Shown here in pieces: positions 38,280 through 42,366 of a stretch of DNA of 42,366 bases. The notes under the pieces were generated by a model. That model was given only the letters and a program-made list of their open reading frames with translations. It ran no database searches and was not told where the DNA came from. The DNA is taken from the IMG/VR virus record IMGVR_UViG_3300013126_000075, positions 1 to 42,366 of that record; one strand, 5' to 3'. The first letter of the stretch is position 1. Every line of letters starts with the position of its first letter. Source of the stretch: a virus. The position numbers and the translations under genes were made by a program.

Positions 38280-38404
38280 TGTTTTTGTTTGCAGTATGGC
38301 TTGGGTTAGTGCTTGCACTTGCTCAAGTTTCTATGGTGACCCCATTGTATTGGTTCTTATTGGTAGGTGGGGTTATATTTTTTAAATGGTTAGACAGGAG
38401 GTAA
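38276..38404 (+). CDS. Small membrane protein, two TM segments
   Basis: 42 residues: MMFLFAVWLGLVLALAQV, then PLYWFLLVGGVIFFKWLDRR. Two hydrophobic helices with a short loop and a basic end. GGGAGG lies upstream; its ATG overlaps the zinc-ribbon stop (ATGA), and the AGGAGG site of the next gene is inside its last codons. Coupled and very likely expressed. Function unknown; could be a membrane anchor or host-envelope effector. Confidence 0.6.
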   Translation: MMFLFAVWLGLVLALAQVSMVTPLYWFLLVGGVIFFKWLDRR

Positions 38405-38408
38405 CACA

Positions 38409-38765
38409 ATGATGTCGATACAACAGCGTGAACTGGATAAGTTCATCGCATTACTTAACGGGCTTAATGCCCAGTACAAAATCATAATTGAGGATGGTGA
38501 TACTACCCTTGAGTATGGTGAGTTGGAAGTACTAGACCATAAGCGAGTGGCTACGGTACGCCGTGGCGATTGCCTCAAGGTGTATGAACCACTGATGAGT
38601 GGCTTGCAGGTTGGTGGTGTATGTGCCGTACCAATCGGTGATTTACCACTGGATTCCCTGCGTAGTTCCATAGGCAGTTGGGCAATAAGAACATGGGGTT
38701 TAGGCTCGGTTACAACGATGGCTAACCATGACAACGGCACTGTTGAAGTGCTTCGTAATTACTAA
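38409..38765 (+). CDS. Unknown early protein
   Basis: 118 residues. The N-terminus is helical (SIQQRELDKFIALLNGLNAQYKIIIED). The middle is beta-rich (DTTLEYGELEVLDHKRVATVRRGDCLKVYEPLM) and the C-terminus holds GSWAIRTWGLGSVTTMANHD. AGGAGG at ideal spacing precedes the ATG. No known domain seen. Middle gene of a coupled operon leading to the MoxR-like ATPase. Confidence 0.65.
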   Translation: MMSIQQRELDKFIALLNGLNAQYKIIIEDGDTTLEYGELEVLDHKRVATVRRGDCLKVYEPLMSGLQVGGVCAVPIGDLPLDSLRSSIGSWAIRTWGLGSVTTMANHDNGTVEVLRNY

Positions 38766-38779
38766 CTTAGGAGAAACAA

Positions 38780-38959
38780 ATGAAGCTATTTGCATTGCGT
38801 GATGATAATCACAAACTGGTTAAGGATAACAACGGACAAGTTGTTTATTTCTCAAGCAAAGAAGCGGCACGTAAGTACCGTGCCCAGTTGACTAGCGACC
38901 AGTCAACCTATTTCGTAACCTACGGCATTGACCATAAATCATATAAGGGGAATAAATAA
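38780..38959 (+). CDS. Small protein before MoxR-like gene
   Basis: 59 residues: MKLFALRDDNHKLVKDNNGQVVYFSSKEAARKYRAQL...TYFVTYGIDHKSYKGNK. It reads like a small beta-beta-alpha protein with an AARKYR helix. TAGGAG upstream; its stop overlaps the next ATG (TAATG). Shape is reminiscent of short phage proteins that carry a SKEEARxxR segment, but function is unknown. Confidence 0.65.
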   Translation: MKLFALRDDNHKLVKDNNGQVVYFSSKEAARKYRAQLTSDQSTYFVTYGIDHKSYKGNK

Positions 38960-39945
38960 TGCGAGCCACACTGCTTAAAGAAACACTCAAGTCACTCTTT
39001 CCACTACAACGTACAGTATGTATCGAGGGTAGCCCCGGTGGTGGTAAGACTACAATGGTGCATGAGTTGGGTGAAGAACTGCAAGTGCCAGTGGTTGAGC
39101 GTCATATGCCTACCATGCTGGTCGAGGACTTCGGTATTATGTTCCCAAGTGGTGATGATGGGTTGAAGTACCGTATACCTGACTGGTTTCCAGTTAAAGG
39201 CAAGTCCCCTGAACGTGGCATCTTGTTGTTTGATGACCGCAACCAAGCAAGTCCTGACTTGCAGAAAGTATTAGCCAACATCTGCCAAGCACGAACACTA
39301 CATGGTGTACCAATGCCTGATGGGTGGATGGTAGTATCGACTGGTAACAGACAGTCTGACCGTGCTGGTGCTAACCGTGTGCTTAGCCATCTGCGTAACC
39401 GTGAAACAGTTATCGAACTTGAAACACACCTTGATGACTGGACTACATGGGCTATTGACCATGGCGTAAGGCCTGAGGTTGTTAGCTTCATTCGCTTTAG
39501 ACCGAACCTGTTACATGACTTCGATGCACAGCGCGACCAAAACGCTACACCTCGTAGCTGGGTTGAAGGTGTGAGTGATGTACTTGGTACAGTGCCAGCT
39601 GAAGCAGAGTATGAGTGCTTTAAGGGTGCAGTAGGTGAGGGTGCGGCGGCAGAGTTTGTTGGCTTTATGCGTATCTACCGTAAGTTACCAAACCCTGATG
39701 CAATCCTGCTCAATCCCAAGACAGCAGACGTACCGACTGACCCTGCGACACTGTATGCTTTGAGTGGTGCATTGGCTGAACGTGCTACCGAGAGCAATTT
39801 TGACCGAGTTTGCACCTATACGGAACGTATGCCACCTGAATTTTCTGTACTCGCTGTAAGTTATGCGGCTCGTAAGAACCCTGACCTTAGCAACACTCAA
39901 GCGTTTACGAAGTGGGCAATGGCACACCAAGACGTGTTGTTCTAA
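38959..39945 (+). CDS. MoxR-family AAA+ ATPase
   Basis: 328 residues. Walker A GSPGGGKT at 24-31. The Walker B-like ILLFDDRNQ at 88-96 has D92-D93 instead of the more usual D-E. Sensor 1 STGNR (127-131) and an arginine-rich region after it (GANRVLSHLRNR) follow, and the C-terminal lid is helical. MoxR ATPases act with von Willebrand factor A partners as chaperone-like remodelling machines. A VWA-containing protein is encoded three genes later, which fits the typical pairing. Overlaps the 59-residue gene by one base. Catalytic Asp in place of Glu is worth checking; ATP hydrolysis may be altered. Confidence 0.82.
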   Translation: MRATLLKETLKSLFPLQRTVCIEGSPGGGKTTMVHELGEELQVPVVERHMPTMLVEDFGIMFPSGDDGLKYRIPDWFPVKGKSPERGILLFDDRNQASPDLQKVLANICQARTLHGVPMPDGWMVVSTGNRQSDRAGANRVLSHLRNRETVIELETHLDDWTTWAIDHGVRPEVVSFIRFRPNLLHDFDAQRDQNATPRSWVEGVSDVLGTVPAEAEYECFKGAVGEGAAAEFVGFMRIYRKLPNPDAILLNPKTADVPTDPATLYALSGALAERATESNFDRVCTYTERMPPEFSVLAVSYAARKNPDLSNTQAFTKWAMAHQDVLF

Positions 39946-39965
39946 TAGAACATCCTATGTATAAT
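39937..39965 (+). promoter_or_regulatory. Possible promoter before HNH gene
   Basis: TTGTTC (39937-39942), a 17-base spacer and a perfect TATAAT (39960-39965) at the end of the MoxR-like gene. A small dyad TGTTCT-AAT-AGAACA overlaps it. May serve the HNH gene and genes after it. Confidence 0.45.
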
Positions 39966-39990
39966 AGTCCATATTAAACAGGAGAACGAC

Positions 39991-40572
39991 ATGGGATATG
40001 AGAACGTCATTAAAGCAAACAAAGCAAGAGCCATACATGGGTTACACAACACACGAGCGTATGTTATATGGCAACAAATGATACAACGGTGTTACAACCC
40101 TAAGCAGCGTAGCTATAAGCGGTATGGAGGTGCAGGTATTACTGTTTGTGATAGATGGCGTTACTCATTCCCAAACTTCTTTAGTGATATGGGACATCCA
40201 CCTGATGGTATGACACTAGACCGTATTGATAATAGTAAAGGGTATGAGCCTTCGAATTGTAGGTGGGCTACACCAGAAGAACAAGCTAATAACCGTAAAA
40301 CAAACGTGTTTATAGAGTATGAAAATAAAACCATGACCATTGCAGGGTGGGCTAGGCATTACGGAATACCGTATCACTGGGTAAAAGCTAGGTATAAAAG
40401 TGGAGTAAGACCACCTGAACTGTTCAGTACGAAAAACCACAGGGGTGAAAACAAAAAGTACTTAGTTGAATATCAAGGTAGGCAAGTATCACTTAAAGAA
40501 TTATCTTCCATAACAGGAGTTAATTTACAAACGCTTTACTACCGAATAGCAAACAACAAACCTTTATATTAG
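39991..40572 (+). CDS. HNH-type homing endonuclease-like protein
   Basis: 193 residues. HGLHNTRAYVIWQQMIQRCYN, YKRYGGAGITVCDRWRYSFPNF, MTLDRIDNSKGYEPSNCRWATPEEQANN are the familiar core of phage HNH proteins (H16, H19; D77, N81; NCRW at 89-92). Two C-terminal segments (TIAGWARHYGIPYHWVKARY and SLKELSSITGVNLQTLYYR) look like nuclease-associated HTH repeats. It separates the MoxR-like gene from its likely operon partner and has CAGGAG upstream. Probably a mobile free-standing endonuclease. Composition more AT-rich than its neighbours. Confidence 0.78.
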   Translation: MGYENVIKANKARAIHGLHNTRAYVIWQQMIQRCYNPKQRSYKRYGGAGITVCDRWRYSFPNFFSDMGHPPDGMTLDRIDNSKGYEPSNCRWATPEEQANNRKTNVFIEYENKTMTIAGWARHYGIPYHWVKARYKSGVRPPELFSTKNHRGENKKYLVEYQGRQVSLKELSSITGVNLQTLYYRIANNKPLY

Positions 40573-40581
40573 GAGGACAAG

Positions 40582-41430
40582 ATGAACCTGAATGACCGAG
40601 CATTACTTGTGCAGTTATCCGTTAGTCAGTGGACTGCACGTAAGTATGACAAAAAAGTAACCCAAGAAGTAGCCAGTGCCAATGGGGTAGCCAGTGGTGT
40701 GGGTCGCTATAACAAGTCGCTGTTACCCATGAATGATATGCTGGATAACGTGCATAAGAAAACTACCCATATCCGTACCAAGTTCTATGAGAATACCCTG
40801 CCATGGGGTATTGAAGGCACGATGATGCTACCGACTGCTAACTATCTGCGCTTTATGACTGAGTTCCGCAAGGAAAAATCCGAGTGGGAGTTACTTGTGA
40901 ACCGCTTTATCTGGGACTATCCCAAACTCAAGGCTGATGCACAGCGCATACTTGGTAGCCTGTATAACGAAGCAGACTACCCGACAGTTGATGACCTCAA
41001 GACCAAGTTCAAAATGGACATGGCTATATTCCCTGTACCTGCAACAGACTTCCGTGTGCAGATTGCAAGCGATGAACTGACACGTATCCAGCAAGATGTT
41101 GAGGCACGTGTTAAGTCTGCCCAGTCTACGGCTATGAACGAAGCATGGAACAGACTGTATGAACGTGTTAAGAACATGGCTGAAAAGCTGGCTGACCCTA
41201 GTGCTATCTTCCGTGATAGCTTGGTAGAAAATACCCGTGAGTTATGTGCCTTATTACCACGACTGAACTTCGCTGATGACCCACACTTGGAACAGATGCG
41301 GCAAGATGTTGAGGCGTCATTACTCAAACACCCTGAAGCCTTACGCAATGACCTTGACCTGCGTAAAGATACTGCTGATGAAGCGAAAGCTATCATGGAT
41401 AAGATGAAATCATTTATGGGAGTAGCGTGA
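40582..41430 (+). CDS. DUF3150-like partner of MoxR ATPase
   Basis: 282 residues, almost entirely helical. MNLNDRALLVQLSVSQWTARKYDKKVTQEVA, then LLPMNDMLDNVHKKTTHIRTKFYENTLPWGIEG, a long helical middle, and AMNEAWNRLYERVKNMAEKLADPSAIFRDSLVENTRELC. The N-terminal LLVxLxVSxWTxRKxDKxV pattern and position between MoxR and VWA genes resemble DUF3150 proteins, a family of unknown function that I recall from such clusters. Family name is from memory. AGGAGG precedes the ATG. Its stop overlaps the next ATG. Confidence 0.65.
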   Translation: MNLNDRALLVQLSVSQWTARKYDKKVTQEVASANGVASGVGRYNKSLLPMNDMLDNVHKKTTHIRTKFYENTLPWGIEGTMMLPTANYLRFMTEFRKEKSEWELLVNRFIWDYPKLKADAQRILGSLYNEADYPTVDDLKTKFKMDMAIFPVPATDFRVQIASDELTRIQQDVEARVKSAQSTAMNEAWNRLYERVKNMAEKLADPSAIFRDSLVENTRELCALLPRLNFADDPHLEQMRQDVEASLLKHPEALRNDLDLRKDTADEAKAIMDKMKSFMGVA

Positions 41431-41513
41431 TGGAACTGATATTTAATTGGGATTTTATTGCTGGTTACATTACTGGCATGATTGTTTACTGGCTACTATG
41501 GAGGAAAAAATAA
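41430..41513 (+). CDS. 27-residue membrane peptide
   Basis: MELIFNWDFIAGYITGMIVY, ending WLLWRKK. One hydrophobic helix with a basic C-terminus. It starts inside the TGA of the DUF3150-like gene (TGATG) and ends in TAATG shared with the VWA gene. GGAGG of the next gene lies inside its last codons. Coupling on both sides makes translation likely despite the size. Confidence 0.55.
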   Translation: MELIFNWDFIAGYITGMIVYWLLWRKK

Positions 41514-42366
41514 TGACACAAACTGATGAACCAAAAGTAATGACGCCTGATGAAGAAGCAAAGCTGGTGCGCCGTATGGCTAAGGCACGTACCTCACTGG
41601 TACTTGAACACGCTTTCATTGGTAACATTGCATTGAACCTGCCAGTTAAACTGGACTACACCATCAAGACAGCGTGTACTAACGGCCATGAGATACGGTA
41701 CAACCCGTGGTTTGTGAACGGTATGACTGATGAAGAAGTAAAGTTCCTGATTGCACATGAGTGCTTTCACCCTATGCTTGAACACCCGACACGTATCAGA
41801 GGCCGCGACCATCGTAAGTTTAACCAAGCTGGCGACTATGTAATCAACCAGCTACTGACTGACGAACACATTGGTAAGATGCCTACTGGTGGCCTACTAA
41901 ACAAGGCAATCTATGACGCTGCTGGTGGTACGACTGACGGTATCTACAATATCTTGCCTGATAATCCTGACGGTGATGACCCACTTGATGACTGCGAAGA
42001 TAGCGGCGGTACACCAGCCGAACAGCAACAGCTTGCCGCAGAGTGGAAAGTCCGTGTAGCACAGGCGGCACAGGCCGCTAAGATGATGGGTCAGTTGTCA
42101 GCTAACATGGCACGACTGGTAGATGATGTGCTTGCACCGAAGGTAGACTGGCGTGATGTACTGCGTAGGTTCTTATCCAAAGCACGTACTGACGAGCGTT
42201 CATTCGCTAGGTTTAACAGACGCTTTGTATCACAGGGATTGTACTTGCCTAGTGTGAGTGGTGAAACAATGGGTGAGATTGTATTTGCAGTAGACTGTTC
42301 AGGTTCTATTGACCAGCATACTATCAACCAGTTTGCCGCAGAGATACAGGCCAGCCGTGATGAAGC
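41513..42366 (+). CDS. Metallopeptidase-like / VWA protein (DUF2201-like), 3' truncated
   Basis: The first 284 residues are visible; the gene runs off the window. An HExxH site is HECFH at residues 82-86 within TDEEVKFLIAHECFHPMLEH. After an acidic linker (~150-180) the MIDAS start of a von Willebrand A-like domain appears: VFAVDCSGSI with D261, S263, S265. This pair, a zincin-like N-terminal half plus VWA-like C-terminal half, is the layout of DUF2201-type proteins that pair with MoxR ATPases. GGAGG precedes the ATG. Whether the HExxH site is an active protease cannot be told. Confidence 0.8.
   Translation, partial: MTQTDEPKVMTPDEEAKLVRRMAKARTSLVLEHAFIGNIALNLPVKLDYTIKTACTNGHEIRYNPWFVNGMTDEEVKFLIAHECFHPMLEHPTRIRGRDHRKFNQAGDYVINQLLTDEHIGKMPTGGLLNKAIYDAAGGTTDGIYNILPDNPDGDDPLDDCEDSGGTPAEQQQLAAEWKVRVAQAAQAAKMMGQLSANMARLVDDVLAPKVDWRDVLRRFLSKARTDERSFARFNRRFVSQGLYLPSVSGETMGEIVFAVDCSGSIDQHTINQFAAEIQASRDE

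Overview
The window is part of a tailed double-stranded DNA phage with a podovirus-like (T7-like) virion plan. Most of one strand is taken up by a co-linear set of head and tail genes: small and large terminase, portal, scaffold, major capsid protein, tail tubular A- and B-like proteins, internal virion proteins including one giant polypeptide, tail fibres and a lysis cassette. The SPII-type lipoprotein nested in the lysis genes, strong Shine-Dalgarno sites and the boxA-like leader point to a Gram-negative, probably proteobacterial host. The exact host cannot be read from the sequence. I see no integrase, RNA polymerase or DNA polymerase, and no complete tRNA. Both ends of the window cut a gene, so this is a genome fragment or a circular/permuted genome opened at an arbitrary point.

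Layout. 1-3349 (+): the 3' end of an Ala/Pro-rich protein, a small helix-turn-helix protein, and a 951-residue primase-helicase (AEP primase plus DUF927-type ATPase). 3342-35212 (-): the late block. Read in its direction of transcription it runs: TerS, two small genes, TerL (with an HNH endonuclease gene on the opposite strand inserted just before TerL), terminator, portal module, scaffold, capsid, decoration-like protein, terminator and new promoter, tail adaptors, fibres, a 2OG-Fe(II) oxygenase, lysis genes, tail tube B, and internal virion/ejection proteins ending in a 2674-residue polypeptide. This block converges on the primase gene with an 8-base overlap.

35213-42366 (+): the early/accessory arm. 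A divergent control region (35213-35512) carries a late promoter with a GGTTAC-N6-GTAACC palindrome on one side and a boxA-like leader on the other. Then come small genes separated by stable tetraloop hairpins. A gene-free stretch of nearly 1 kb (36192-37175) is packed with GGTTAC/GTAACC half-sites and AATAATCTAA repeats, and is the best candidate for a replication origin or regulatory hub. Beyond it lies a tightly overlapping operon of small proteins leading to a MoxR-family AAA+ ATPase, a second HNH endonuclease, a 282-residue partner (DUF3150-like), a 27-residue membrane peptide, and a protein with HExxH and von Willebrand MIDAS motifs that is cut by the window edge.

The most novel-looking material is (i) the iteron-like region and its shared operator motif at the late promoter, flanked by two paralogous small proteins, and (ii) the MoxR / DUF3150-like / metallopeptidase-VWA module with its embedded small membrane proteins. 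Function in both cases is inferred from motifs and context only.
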